Below the pieces are notes generated by a model. The model was not told the DNA's origin. It made no database searches and saw nothing but the letters and a program-made list of their open reading frames with translations. The translations under genes and the position numbers were made by a program. From Selaginella moellendorffii (lineage: Eukaryota; Streptophyta; Lycopodiopsida; Selaginellales; Selaginellaceae), in the NCBI RefSeq assembly GCF_000143415.4, contig NW_003314297.1:1356461-1420460 (forward strand): a stretch of 64,000 nt of DNA, written 5' to 3'. Within the stretch, counting starts at the first letter, position 1. Every line of letters starts with the position of its first letter. Positions 35,009 through 45,572 of the stretch are shown piece after piece.

Positions 35009-35716
35009 TCACTGACCAGTTTCCTCGTGACCATTCACAACAACAGGCCGAGAATTTGCGTATCCTAGCAGCAGTCTCCTACTCGGTGGCCTCTCACGAG
35101 TAAAAGCTCTCGTAGGAGGTGGTGGCTTCTTCCTCCTCGCAACATTTCTCTTCCCAGGTGATGTTCTCTGTAGCTTCCCAGGATCAGGCTGCTCGAGCAC
35201 CTCCGAATTCTCTTGGTTCTCGCGCCGCTGGCGAGAAGCTCGGATTTTTCCAGGCGAGAAGGACCAGTCGACCCGGCTGGGATCGAAGAGGTTGGCTCGG
35301 AGCTTGGTGTTGGCGACGCGGAAGCTCCGGACGAGCCACATCGTCTCTTCGGCGTCCTCCATGGTGGGACACTCGCAGTAAGCGTAGCCCACCGATTGCT
35401 GGGATGGCCCCCTCGAGACGAAGTCCCAGCGCTCCACGCCCGGGAGGCGCGCCATGAGGAAGTTAAACTCGCGGCGCTTCACAGTGAGAGGGATGTTCCA
35501 GACGCAAATGAGAATGGAGCCACACTCGCTCTCGTGGCCCTCTTTGTTTGTTCTACGCCATGGCGCTGGATCCTTGGCAGACCTGGAGCTGCTTGAATCG
35601 TCGGGAAATCTCTCCAGTCGCTGGCCCAGCGAGGCCGTGGCGACTCGAAATCGACGAGGATTGGCGATGATTCGTCCGCCCGGCAGAGCATTCGCGTGAA
35701 GAACTATTCCGAGCAT
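35009..35716 (-). CDS. Single-RRM-like protein, probably organellar
   Basis: Continuous 235-residue frame. Residues about 65-150 look like an RNA recognition motif: ILICVWNIPLTVKRREF (RNP2-like strand), then SVGYAYCECPTMEDAEETMW (RNP1-like) and FRVANTKLRANLFD. The basic C-terminal third (RRKKPPPPTRAFTRERPPSR) is likely disordered and could contact RNA. The N-terminus (MLGIVLHANALPGGRIIANP, Arg/Ala/Ser-rich after it) could target an organelle, but this is weak. A canonical acceptor (tttgcag) lies just upstream of the ATG, so a leader or an extra first exon is possible. I do not recognise an established orthologue. Confidence 0.65.
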   Translation of the reverse strand: MLGIVLHANALPGGRIIANPRRFRVATASLGQRLERFPDDSSSSRSAKDPAPWRRTNKEGHESECGSILICVWNIPLTVKRREFNFLMARLPGVERWDFVSRGPSQQSVGYAYCECPTMEDAEETMWLVRSFRVANTKLRANLFDPSRVDWSFSPGKIRASRQRRENQENSEVLEQPDPGKLQRTSPGKRNVARRKKPPPPTRAFTRERPPSRRLLLGYANSRPVVVNGHEETGQ

Positions 35717-35835
35717 AGCTAGGGTCTTATACTGCAAAGTAAAACAAATTGTTATGGCTAATAAGACACAACTAATTTTCCAGAGACCTCTCCAAAAGCC
35801 CTAGAATTTCCCGAAAAACCCTAAATTTTGGAGCG

Positions 35836-36250
35836 ATGGCCAAGTCGCTGCGATCCAAGCGCAAGATGCGACTGAGGACGATCAAGCGGGAGATTGCGGA
35901 GCCGCACTTCGAGAAGAAGGAGCTAGAGAAGCAGGCGGCGCTCGAGGCGGCCATGGCGGCGCCCAAGGTGGAGGTGCGCCGCCGCGAGAGCAGCGCCATG
36001 GGTGAGTCTATACCGCATTTTGTAGCTCTTGCTTGTGCTCACAGCTGGGGATTTCTGGGGTTTTGTTTTTGTCTCTCCCGCAGAGATAGAAGAAGAGAAA
36101 GTGGAGGAGCAGGAGAAGAGCGGCGGTGGCGCAATGGAGACGGACATGATGGCGTCGTCTCTCAAGCCCAAGAAATCGATCAAGAAGAGGAGCAAGAGCA
36201 GAGGAAGGCTGAAAAAGGAGAAGCACAGGCAGAAGAAACTTAAGTTTTGA
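35836..36250 (+). CDS. LLPH-like small basic nucleolar protein (DUF2423)
   Basis: Two exons (35836-36001 and 36084-36250) give 110 residues. The start MAKSLRSKRKMRLRTIKRE is the signature of the LLPH/DUF2423 family, small nucleolar proteins tied to ribosome biogenesis in animals and fungi. The C-terminus is strongly basic (KSIKKRSKSRGRLKKEKHRQ), fitting nucleolar localisation. The ATG is 119 bp from the divergent RRM gene, so the two promoters overlap. The protein is complete and close to family size. Confidence 0.8.
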
Positions 36251-37173
36251 AGGCTTAGCTCTCGGGATACTAGCGGTGACAAAATGAATCTTGGTCGGCT
36301 AGCTAAAAGTTTCTCCTTTTTTGTTTCTTCGCTATGGAAGTAAACCGAGAATTGTAATGACAAAATCATGTACTTGAAATTGTCATCGATCGGGTAATCT
36401 GTGACGGCAATGGCACCTGCTCCAAAAATTGGCAGCGCAATGAAACTACAGAAAGTTTAATACGAATTCTGCTAGACTTCTGGTTTTGACAAGATCGGGA
36501 CCAACGAAGTATCTCTAGAAGACATGTACAAAACCAATCCAAGGTGAGTGGCAACTCTCAACTGGAGAGTTTTCTCGTACCTTGCAGAAGCGATACATGC
36601 ACGGCGCCCATGTATAAAATGTACACCTTTGGATCATCAAAACCTTGAGTTGCAATGCGTGCCAAGAGCAAGGAGGAGATAAGGAGGCGTTATCATTCAT
36701 GATATGAAAGGTTTTCTTGCAGGGAGCTCGGGATTGGCAATTGAGATATTCTGACAGCGCCATGGTTTTCTTACTCCGGGATTTCTTACTCTGGACAACT
36801 GGATTGCTTGCTTTTGTCAAGAAGAGGAAGTTGTGAAACGATGGGTCACTAAATCCCTGCGCAAGGCTCGCAAATCGCGGAAATAAGCAGCTCTCGAACA
36901 AAAGTATACAAAACACTTATTGGATCGGAATATGACTTATACTTCGAGACACACAGACGGGTCATCAGATGCATACTCTACAACCCAACAAGTTAACAGG
37001 TGTTTATTCACCACACTATTTAAATAGATAAAGTGCGCTTACGCTTGGGCAAGTGGGATAAGTGCATTGCCCTAGGTTTTGCCCTACTTAGCTTAGGTCA
37101 TGTTTAAATTTTAATTAACGAAAACAAAACAAAATACAAATACAAATGATAAAACCCTCGGGTTTTAGGGTTT
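36251..37173. other. Intergenic, no gene seen
   Basis: Contains the 3' flank of the LLPH-like gene and the promoter of the uL6 gene. Frames on both strands are short and resemble nothing known. Confidence 0.5.
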
Positions 37174-38321
37174 ATGGCTATGGCGTTGCGCGCGTGCTTG
37201 CGCAGGAGATTATGGGCGCGGCACGCGTTCCCAGTGCGCCCAATGTGCACTGCGCCCACAGACGCGATTGAAATGCCAGGTAAATCGGAAGAATCTTCAG
37301 CAGCCCCAGCAGAGGATGGCAGATCGCCGGAGCTCGTCTTCGCCAGCGCAATGTTTCACTCCTCCACGAACTGGACCCTCCGCGCCCTTGTGGAGGATTT
37401 TTGCAGCCTGCTGGAAGGGAAGAAGCTGATGAACAAGCTGGGCTTGCGCTACCTGCGAAAGAGGTGAAAGACGAAACACTTTGATCGCTCCAGGAAAAAT
37501 CTGATGGAGATGTTTTCTAGGATCGCAGTGGGCTTCGGCAAGCTATCCTCGGTGGCAAGCGAGAGTATCCGCTGATCCTGGAGAAGGAGTCCAAGATCGG
37601 AAGGAAGCCAGTGCCTGTTCCAAAGGGAGTCACTGTGAAAATCGATGGACAGCTGGTGGAAGTCACGGGTCCGCTGGGGAGCTTGTCGTGGACGTTCCGA
37701 GACGAGGTTCGCATCACGCTGGAGAACGATACTCTCATCCTCAAGAGAGTGATGGAGACGAAAAAATCTCGAGCCATGCACGGTCTGTCACGGTAAGCTC
37801 GACATTCTCATTCTTTTCCTTTCTTCTTCTAGTTTGGTTTGTTTCAGTTTGCATTACTTTCTCTCTCTCGTAGTTTTGAGTTGTGGTTTCTCAGAGTTTG
37901 GTTTCCTTGTTTTTCAGTTTTTTTCATTTCGTGTTTCGTTTGCCCATCGATCTCTGATTTTTCTCTCTTTGATTTCTCCAGGCAGCTGCTGAGCAACATG
38001 GTGGTGGGAGTTTCACAGGGATTCGAGAAGAAGCTGATCATGGTCGGAGTTGGCTACCGAGCGGTGGTGCAGGGAAACAAGCTGCTGCTCAACATCGGCT
38101 TCAAGATGCCCGAGGTGGTGGCCATCCCCGACGGGATCACGGCGGTGGTGGAGGAGAACACCAAGATCACAGTCTCGGGGCGCGACAATGTGCTCCTCGG
38201 AAACTTTGCGGCGCTCGTTCGATCCAAGCGAAAGCCCGAGCCATACAAAGGCAAAGGCATCCGATACGCTGACGAGAAAGTGAGAAGAAAGGAGACCAAG
38301 AAAGACAAAAAGAAGAAGTAG
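37174..38321 (+). CDS. RPL6: Bacterial-type ribosomal protein L6 (uL6), plastid
   Basis: Large-subunit protein of organellar ribosomes. Proposed exons 37174-37463, 37529-37792 and 37982-38321 give 297 residues. The uL6 body is unambiguous: KIGRKPVPVPKGVTVKIDG, VEVTGPLGSLSWTF, NMVVGVSQGFEKKLIMVGVG and the C-terminal EPYKGKGIRYADEKVRRKE. The KGKG...VRRKE ending matches cyanobacterial/plastid uL6. The first exon is odd: about 97 residues with RPMCTAPTDAIEMPG (transit-like) and then a hydrophobic-helical STNWTLRALVEDFCSLLEGK that is not part of uL6. The frame requires the second-exon acceptor at 37528 (cgcag), not the stronger-looking ctag at 37520, so the junction is uncertain. The extra segment may be a lineage-specific targeting extension. 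Confidence 0.85.
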
Positions 38322-38334
38322 CTCTTGAACGAAG

Positions 38335-38680
38335 AGAGATTTGCTGCTTCCACACTTGGCATACAAATTCACCAAAGCATTCCCCACAAAGGTAGGAGCT
38401 ATTCAGTGACCTTTGAGCCCGTGATCTTAGCTCGTGCATGGATTCCATTCCCTCCTCTAGGATATAGCTCTTGTGTTCCTTGTTCTTGGAATTCTCATGA
38501 GAGCCGCGAAAAAGGTTCTAGCGATTACCTAGCACCCCTCCCGCTGGAAATCCCACGTACGCCATCGTCAAGGAATTCCACGACACGATGTTGTGGCACA
38601 TCAGGCATGTCCGGGCATTTCTCTAAGGCATTCACAGCACTGTTGTCAAGGAAGAGTTTCGAGTAGAGGCCGCTCTCCAC
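38335..38680 (-). pseudogene. PPR gene fragment
   Basis: Minus-strand reading in shifting frames gives NIVSWNSLTMAYVG (about 38550-38610) and, about 65 codons later, GNALVNLYAKCGSS (about 38340-38387). These are standard PPR helices at the right spacing and order. Stops and frame changes separate them, and the piece ends abruptly at the uL6 3' end. It is a dead remnant of a PPR gene. Confidence 0.65.
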
Positions 38681-39196
38681 GTCGACCCCTGTGGAAATTT
38701 ATGTGTGGAGAGCCTTAGATTATAGTTAAAGGCATAAAGCACAAAATAAAACAAATTAAAGTTACACAAAAAACAATGCCAGTATTTAGCAATGTGAAAA
38801 TCTTTGTTTCCTCATAACTTCAATATAATATAGTGCTTTTTTCTCTTGTTGCGAGGTCTAGAGATGCAATCCCAAGTATTGTTCCAGCAAGCAAGCTCCT
38901 AGGGTGTAAGGTGGAGTTTTACATCCTTTAAGAGTGGGTTGTGAATGCTCTCCATATTATTGTCTTGATCCATATGCTGTTTGTAATTGTGTTGGAAATT
39001 GTTCTTGTGCTTTTTACTATTAACTAGAAACAAAGCATACTTATGTTAGTATCAATCAAATAATAATAAATAATAATCTAAAAGCAAGTTTTGCTCGTTG
39101 AGGCCCGCCGAATTGGGAGCTTATGGGATCGTGTAGTGGCGGGCGGCATTGGGAGTTTAAGAAAAAATAATTAAACTTAAACAACTTAGCAAAAGT
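38681..39196. other. AT-rich intergenic stretch
   Basis: Lies between the PPR remnant and the tRNA gene. It holds only short frames. Two short direct repeats of attgggag(c/t)tta occur near 39112 and 39149. Confidence 0.5.
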
Positions 39197-39268
39197 TCCG
39201 TTGCCGGGAATTGAACCCGGGTCTCTCGGGTGAGAGCCGAGTATCCTGACCGACTAGACTACAACGGA
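39197..39268 (-). tRNA. tRNA-Glu (CTC)
   Basis: 72-nt cloverleaf on the minus strand. The acceptor stem tccgttg pairs with caacgga, the anticodon stem ctcgg/ccgag encloses the loop ctctcac with anticodon CTC, and the T arm is ccggg-ttcaatt-cccgg. All stems pair, so it should be functional. No intron. Confidence 0.95.
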
Positions 39269-40008
39269 ATTCTATAGTAAGCTCCGAATTCTTTTCATCA
39301 TATAGGCTTTGTGACGTGGTACGTGGCAGCGCCGCAGCCGTTTGCTGCATCTAAACGCGGCCAACGTATCCAAGGGCTCACAGTTTCCTTTCCAGACAAC
39401 CAAGTGCCCTTCTTTGCGTGAATCGTGGAGATTTTTCCCGAGGCGCCGGATTGCTCGATCGATCCATCGCGGGATCGCACTCGAGCGGATCAATTGCTGG
39501 CGTTAGGTATTAGCGCGGCGGCCAGCGAGCAATGACGGTATGCGCTCGCTCGAGGCCAAAAGAATCTTGCATTGACTGGTGGTGTGTCGTGATTCGCCAA
39601 TTCCAGCGGTCACAGCCAGTTGTGTTCTTCCTTGCTTGCCTTTTTTCCTTCTTCTTGCTTGAATCTTTCTTCGTGTGGCCGCCGTGCATGGATCGCAATC
39701 CCGCAATCCTGAAATATCGACTTCTTGTGCCAGATTGCGAGCGCCGCGAGGAATGTGGGTCGGGCGCCTGGGATTTCAATGGAGAAGGAGCGATCTTTCC
39801 GTCGCCGATCGAGCCGGTGAGTGTCGCAGCTCTTTGTTGAGTGAGGGAAGCAAGAAAGGAGGGAGAGAGATAGATCGCAGTGATTTTCTCTCGAGGGGGG
39901 ATAGATCGCGCTGGGAGGAGACGAAGAGATGGCTCTTTCTATTTATTTCGGAGAGGAAGAGTTAGCGCAGTCCTAGTTGGAGGGAAGAGAGTGGGTATCG
40001 CTAACGCT
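39269..40008. other. Upstream region of FAF-like gene
   Basis: 740 bp between the tRNA gene and the FAF-like ATG. Probably promoter plus 5' leader. A possible leader exon with a donor near 39815 (gccg/gtgagt) was noticed but cannot be proved. Confidence 0.4.
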
Positions 40009-40923
40009 ATGCCTTTGGAGCCTCTTCCAGAGAGCATGAAAATTTTCACGCCGCCGGTCAATGCAGCCAGCCTTGTGGAAAGCTTTGGTGGTTTAAAGCC
40101 CGCAAGTAGGTCGAGTGAAAAGGACGTGCTTGTAAAAAAGCGAGGGGGGGACGAGGATAGAACAGGACTAGTCGTGGAGTCACTGGGATCATATAACACA
40201 AAGGCCAAGGATAAACTCACGGGAACTTCTTCCTCGCCGAGCGTCTACCACCACCACCACCACTCGAGCTTCTTGCGGAGAAGAGCAGTGGAAAGTAGTA
40301 GCGGCGGTGCTGCTGGAACATCATCTCTGGAGGTGGAGGAGGACGACGAGGAAGAGGAGTGCCGACGGGTCGTGAGGATCTTTCCTCCACCGCTGCCATC
40401 GCTGGCGAGGAAGGGGCCGTCGCAGTTCCCGTGCCAGATGCCGCTGGTGGCGCTTCACCCGATCAGGAGTCACGGCCGGTTCGTGCTCCAGGAGCTCAAG
40501 GTCCCCAAGCAGCTCATGTTCCGGCCCATCCGGACGAAAGGCAGGCTCATCTTGCAGCTCAAGTATGACGAGGACGAGGATGGCGAGGCGGAGCACGGGT
40601 TGATCGGGGGTGGTGGTGGTGGTGGCGAATCCAGCAGCGGAAGCTTTGGAAGTTCTGATATCTCCGATGCCGCTATCAAAAGCCTGTCGTCCACTTCGAG
40701 CGATTCGTCGTCACTGCTGTCTACAGGCCCGGGTTCTTCGTCGATCATACCTCCAGCTACGAGCCCGACTTCTCCGTCGCTCGTCTCAGCCCCGGCTCCA
40801 GCTACAGCTCCAGTTCCAGCTCCGCCGCCCCAAATCATCGACGTTTTCTGTCAAGGCCCGTGTGGCGGGCGAAAGATGGTCGTTGAAAGCGCCGCGGGGC
40901 TGGAACAGGGAACAAAGGCGTGA
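40009..40923 (+). CDS. FANTASTIC FOUR (FAF)-domain protein
   Basis: Single-exon frame of 304 residues from MPLEPLPESMKIF. The FAF domain lies at about 120-190: RIFPPPLPSLARKG, then HGRFVLQELKVPKQLMFRP and KGRLILQLKYDEDEDGEAEH, the paired basic-strand motifs of the family ending in an acidic stretch. FAF proteins regulate shoot meristem size in Arabidopsis; biochemical function is unclear. Flanking segments are low complexity: a His run (HHHHHSS), polyGly, a Ser-rich tract and an Ala/Pro tail (APAPATAPVPAPPP). The start is the first ATG in frame. It is intact. Confidence 0.82.
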   Translation: MPLEPLPESMKIFTPPVNAASLVESFGGLKPASRSSEKDVLVKKRGGDEDRTGLVVESLGSYNTKAKDKLTGTSSSPSVYHHHHHSSFLRRRAVESSSGGAAGTSSLEVEEDDEEEECRRVVRIFPPPLPSLARKGPSQFPCQMPLVALHPIRSHGRFVLQELKVPKQLMFRPIRTKGRLILQLKYDEDEDGEAEHGLIGGGGGGGESSSGSFGSSDISDAAIKSLSSTSSDSSSLLSTGPGSSSIIPPATSPTSPSLVSAPAPATAPVPAPPPQIIDVFCQGPCGGRKMVVESAAGLEQGTKA

Positions 40924-41446
40924 CGAGGTACTGGATTTACGTACGTAAAAAGTTTCGTACCTATCTCCTCTTTCGTCATGCCGCTCGCTTATCATCTCTT
41001 TTCACTTTTGTTCGTTTTGGATAACAAAAACTGCTGCTTCGAGCTTATTGAAATCTGCACAAGCCAAGAGCACAGCTAAATCGGAGAAGCGGACATTCCT
41101 GCTGGATTTGAGCGAGCAAATGGAAACAAGCCACATACCGGAAGAGTGGAGTAAAATGTCGTCACGAGGTAAAGTTGCATGGAGATGGGGACGTCAGCAC
41201 GACGTGTGCAGTCGTCGTCCCCGTGTCTTCGCGCATAAAATCCCCGCGAATATGCGCCCGAATCATTCCCCATTCAAAATAACCCGCTCGTGTCGGGCCC
41301 GTCTCTTTCTGTTCTTCGTGGGCCTTGGCTATGGACGCGGAGGACGATCCTGTGGATCCAGAGCCGGCTCTATAGCAAAAAAAAGAAGAGAGAAAGAGGA
41401 AAAGATTAGAGAGAAAGGAGAGAGAGAGAGAAGAAAGAAATTCACG
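40924..41446. promoter_or_regulatory. Upstream region of bHLH gene
   Basis: 523 bp after the FAF stop. Includes a purine-rich GA tract at about 41384-41441 just before the bHLH ATG, probably in the 5' leader. Confidence 0.4.
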
Positions 41447-42552
41447 ATGTTACCCAGCTCGTCGTTTCCTCCCGTCTATCAGCAGGACGAGGGAGGAGGC
41501 TTCGATCCCACCAAGTCGGACAGGTACTGGGAATCCCCGGCCACCGTCTCTGTTGTCGACGATGATCTTCGGAGCTGCAACCAAATGCCGTTCAAGAACG
41601 AGTTCCAGGAGCTCCTGCCGGTTCCAAACGGGGGCAGCGGCAGCGGCATCTTCACTCCCGGTTCCCACCACCAACACCAGCTCTTGCAACCACAGCTCCA
41701 GTTTGGAGACGAGCAGGCCGCTCCCTTTGGCTCGATCAACGAGGCCCAGGCGAAGCAGGAGATGCTGGCTTACCAGGCCCTGTGCCAAGCCGAGCTCATG
41801 AGGTCGGAGAAGACGCCCCACCGGACGCAATTCCAGAGGGAGAACCACATCCTGGCCGAGAGGCAGCGGCGCGAGGAGATGAACGAGAAGTTCACGGCGC
41901 TCAAAGCGTTGCTGCCAAAGTCAACCAAGGTAAAGCCGTGAGCTAATTATTCTCTAACGAACATCTACTCAGTTGCTTTACCCGCGTCTCAGAAAGACAA
42001 GGCGTCCATCGTTGGCGAGACAATCAACTACGTTCTTGAGCTGGAGAAGAAGCTCAAGGAGCTGCAGTCGACGGCCAACAGCAAGACTTCCCACCGTCAC
42101 AAGAGACGAGCACTGCCAGCAGAAGCAAATCCCGAGAGGAGAATAGCAACGTCGTCAAACGCAGATCAAGGAGAGAACCTGAGCGTAAGCATTTACTTCC
42201 GTCTCGATCACTAACGCCGTGCTTAAGAAGTTTGCGTTCAGGTGAAGCCTGCAGACATTGAGCTACAGTCAATAGGAGGACAAGCGATAATCAAGATGGT
42301 TTGCATGCGAAGTCCAGGACTTGCCTTACGAATTCTGGCGACCCTCGAGAGCTGCCAAGCGCAGGTGATCCAGTCGAACATTGCAACTCTAGGAAGCCAT
42401 GCCATTCTCTTCTTCACTGTTGAGGTAATATTGATCGAGAATATGATTTCGTACCTCTATTTTTCTTTTCGTTAATTCAGCTCAGCTCGAGCAATACCAG
42501 CACCGAGGAGTTGATCGCAACTCTAGAGCTCGCAGCTAGTCGCAGGGAGTAA
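41447..42552 (+). CDS. bHLH transcription factor with ACT-like C-terminus
   Basis: Four exons (41447-41929, 41993-42184, 42242-42424, 42481-42552) encode 309 residues. The basic helix-loop-helix domain at about 140-195 reads NHILAERQRREEMNEKF, TALKALLPKSTKKDKASI and VGETINYVLELEKKLKEL; the H-E-R pattern of the basic region predicts E-box/G-box DNA binding. The intron falls inside the loop between STK and KDK. The C-terminal part (ELQSIGGQAIIKMVCMRSPG, LRILATLESCQAQVIQSNIA) is an ACT-like dimerisation domain, as in plant subfamilies controlling tapetum and phenylpropanoid genes. The N-terminus is Gln/His-rich (SHHQHQLLQPQLQF). It acts in the nucleus. The orthologous subfamily cannot be fixed from sequence alone. 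Confidence 0.9.
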
Positions 42553-42835
42553 AATACCACAATTTTCAGACCATTTGTAGCTTCCAGTGTATTCCATCTA
42601 CATAAATTCTCCTGGAGGGAGACTTGATAGCACCTTGCTTGCTTTGTGTTCTTGCTCATTCAGATGATTGACACAACAATGAATTATCGTGATTGACAAA
42701 AGTTTCTCCTGGAATAGAAACTCAGTGTCAAAAACAAATTGATTGTCAATATCTACAGACAGACATACCACTTATTTCCCATCCCGCGGCAATAAGTATC
42801 ACATCTTGCTGTAACTGACGACCTTCCAGAGAGTT

Positions 42836-45153
42836 TCAAGCCTGAACAGGTGTTTTCGGCTGGAACTCTTGCGTTGTCTTTACTGCTCTCGAAGACACAG
42901 AGCCCGTACTCAATCTGTGTACCAGCCCAGAGTTCCAGTACGCCGGGATTAAGACCGTAGGTAGCCTCCTGCTCTCCACCAAGTCTGGATAATCGGTGGT
43001 GTAATGTAGGCCCCGACTCTCACGTCTTGACAGTGCACTTCTAACAACGACGCGAGCGACACATATCAAGTTCCGCATCTCACAGACCTCCAGGTCCACC
43101 ATATTTGGCTTCCACCCGTGCCTGAATAAATGGTCCTGCCATGAAGTTTCTAGCTCTTCCAGCCGTCGCTGTGCGATCTCCAGCCGTTCCGTGGACCTCA
43201 CTATGCCTACGAAGTTCCACATTATCTGCTGCAGCGACTTTCTCTGAACGGCCGTGAACTTTCTGATCTCTTCCAACTGACTGTCTTCGAGGATAGCTGT
43301 CGACTCCAGCGGACGGGTCCATTCACGAGCCTCGTCCACTGCCCTGTATGATCCCTGTACCCGTTGAAAGTGATCATTTGACGGGTTGACGGCTCGTTGA
43401 GCGAACACAAGCGCTTCCAGCAGAGAGTTGCTTGCTAGCCTGTTGGCCCCGTGCAAGCCCGTGCATGTAACCTCGCCTGCTGCGTACAATCCTTCTATGG
43501 AGGTCTGACCGGACAATCCTGTTTGGATTCCACCGCACATATAGTGCGCGGCTGGTACGACTGGTATTGGTTCCTTTGTGATGTCTAGTCCACACTTCAA
43601 GCATTCCCGCGCGATGTTTGGAAAGTGGCCGAGAACCTCGCCCGCAGGCTTGTGGCTGATGTCGAGGTAGACAAATTTCTCGTTGTTCTTCTTGAGTTGA
43701 TCGTCGATGCTCCGAGCCACCACATCCCTCGGGGCCAACTCCCCTCGGGCGTCATACAGAGGCATGAATCTTTCCCTGGCCATGTTAAAGAGCTTTCCTC
43801 CTGCACCTCGGACAGCTTCGGTGATGAGAAAAGCATTCTCACGTGACTTTGGCTTGATCGGTAGACCGTCGTCAGCCAAGGCGGTTGGATGGAACTGCAC
43901 GAATCTGCGATTTGACTGGTTAGAGAACATTTGAGGACAAAGAAGAAAAACATACTCCATGTTAGAAATCACTGCCTGCGCACGATGCCCCATAGCGACT
44001 CCATCACCGGTTGCAACCTGCGACATAGAACGCGTAAGTTGTGAAGAGTACAGCATTTAGATTACCAGTGGATTGGTAGTACTAGGATAAATGTGACCCG
44101 CCCCTCCAGTAGCCAGCAGAGTCACAGCTGAAATAAATCGAACCACCTGAACAGAGCGTGATCAGCTTTGGATGAAAGAACTCGCTAGACTCCTCACCTC
44201 TTTGGTTCTGACATTCAAAGTATCCAAGCCGTGACACGTGATTGTGTTGCCATCCTGTAAAGTTGTCTCAGTCACAGTACAAAGAAATAGTTGACCAACA
44301 AACCTCGTGTGTGAGAAGGTCCAGAGCAAAATGATGCTCAAAGATTGAGATGGAGGCATTGTTTTTGACAGCGGTGAGCAACGCACGCTCAATCTCCCTC
44401 CCAGTCATATCAGCGGTGTGAACTATCCGGTGATGGGAGTGGCCACCTTCTCTTGCAAGATGGAGCTGGCCATCTTCGCTATGATCAAAAGAAGCTCCAA
44501 AGGCCATGAGCTCTTTTACACGCTCGGGGCCCTCCCTGCACACTACCTGTCATTCGTAGAAACGACGTGTCTACCAAAACGCTGATTGACAACTAAGATG
44601 AACTTACCTCCACTGTTTCTTCGTCACAAAGAAAGGCCCCAGCCACGATTGTATCTCTCATATGATTCTCCACTGAATCGGACGGGTCTAGAACAGCACT
44701 GACTCCCCCTTGGGCATATCTCGTATTGCTCTCCTGTGGCTCCGACTTGGTGATGATAGCCACCGATCCAAACTTCGCAACGTCCAACGCATACCGAAGG
44801 CCAGCAACACCGCTCCCAATCACCAAGAAGTCGAAATATTTCGTCGAGCTTCCATCCAGACGTGTTCTTGAATGGCGGCCATTCTGGTGTGAGGAAATCC
44901 TCCCATTTGCGGCAGCCTTGATTGTAAGGAAGCGATTCGAGGCTTGACACAGCGCCAAAGAGGCATCCACCGATCGAAAACTCGACAAGCCGGGAGCGAA
45001 ATACGCCGAGAAGCTGGCCCCTCGCAAGCAGGGAGCTCCAAAATCCATGGGAGAGTGAGACGATCTGCCAAGATAAAGGGATCAGCAATCCCGAGACCAC
45101 CGGAACGCTCGATCAAGGTACCTGATTCCAGCGCACAGCTGCACAGACGCCAT
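42836..45153 (-). CDS. AO: L-aspartate oxidase, plastidial NAD biosynthesis
   Basis: First step of de novo NAD synthesis: oxidises L-aspartate to iminoaspartate with FAD. Seven exons join in frame: 45122-45153, 44608-45064, 44304-44546, 44198-44254, 44066-44146, 43956-44017, 42836-43904 (666 residues). The FAD-binding Rossmann motif FLVIGSGVAGLRYAL is at about 90, followed by TRYAQGGVSAVLDPSDSVE, the active-site region HHRIVHTADMTGREIE, TLLATGGAGHIYP, FVQFHPTAL and GLYAAGEVTCTGLHGANRLA. The first 85 residues are Ser/Ala/Arg-rich and look like a chloroplast transit peptide. A tiny first exon (MASVQLCAGIR) adds an in-frame upstream start; otherwise translation could begin at 45048. A donor GTATGT inside ATGGAG restores the conserved NMEFVQFHP. 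Confidence 0.95.
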
Positions 45154-45572
45154 CTCCCAGCTGCGATCGCTCGCTCAAACCCTAGGCGCTAGACTCGGCG
45201 CCTTCTCTCTTCTTCCGCCCACTCTTAAGCAAAGGGATGGCGCGGCCCTATTTATATGAAATCCATCGATTAAAGAAATTTCCTTGAGCGCGAACAACGC
45301 ACGGCACCCATTTTAAAACTCTCCCCTTGCACACCGGTCCTCTGCGCCGTCGATCCGCGCGACGAGGTTCCATTCCGGAATGTGGCCATGGCGATTCAAA
45401 GAGGTCGAAGCTTCCGACCGTGGATGAAATTCCGTGGAAGGATCAACGGCCCTTTAAAAAAGCGTTTGACTAGCTCCAAAAAGCACGCTGATTCAATGGC
45501 GGGCGCGAGCCACTAGAGCCTAGTGGCGCCGGCGCCCGCCACGTCAGCACTCTCTTATTGGGCAAGAATATT
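45154..45572. promoter_or_regulatory. Region between AO start and SUVR stop
   Basis: 419 bp on the minus-strand path from SUVR 3' end to AO promoter. It contains a strong inverted repeat at 45498-45540 and GC-rich DNA. A TATA-like tatttata (45249-45256) lies about 95 bp upstream of the AO ATG, on the right side for minus-strand transcription. Confidence 0.45.
45498..45540. repeat. Two-part inverted repeat (hairpin)
   Basis: Outer arms ggcgggcgc (45498-45506) and gcgcccgcc (45532-45540) are perfect complements, and inner arms gccactag (45509-45516) and ctagtggc (45520-45527) enclose a 3-nt loop agc. The stem is 17 bp with a small asymmetric internal loop. Confidence 0.85.
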
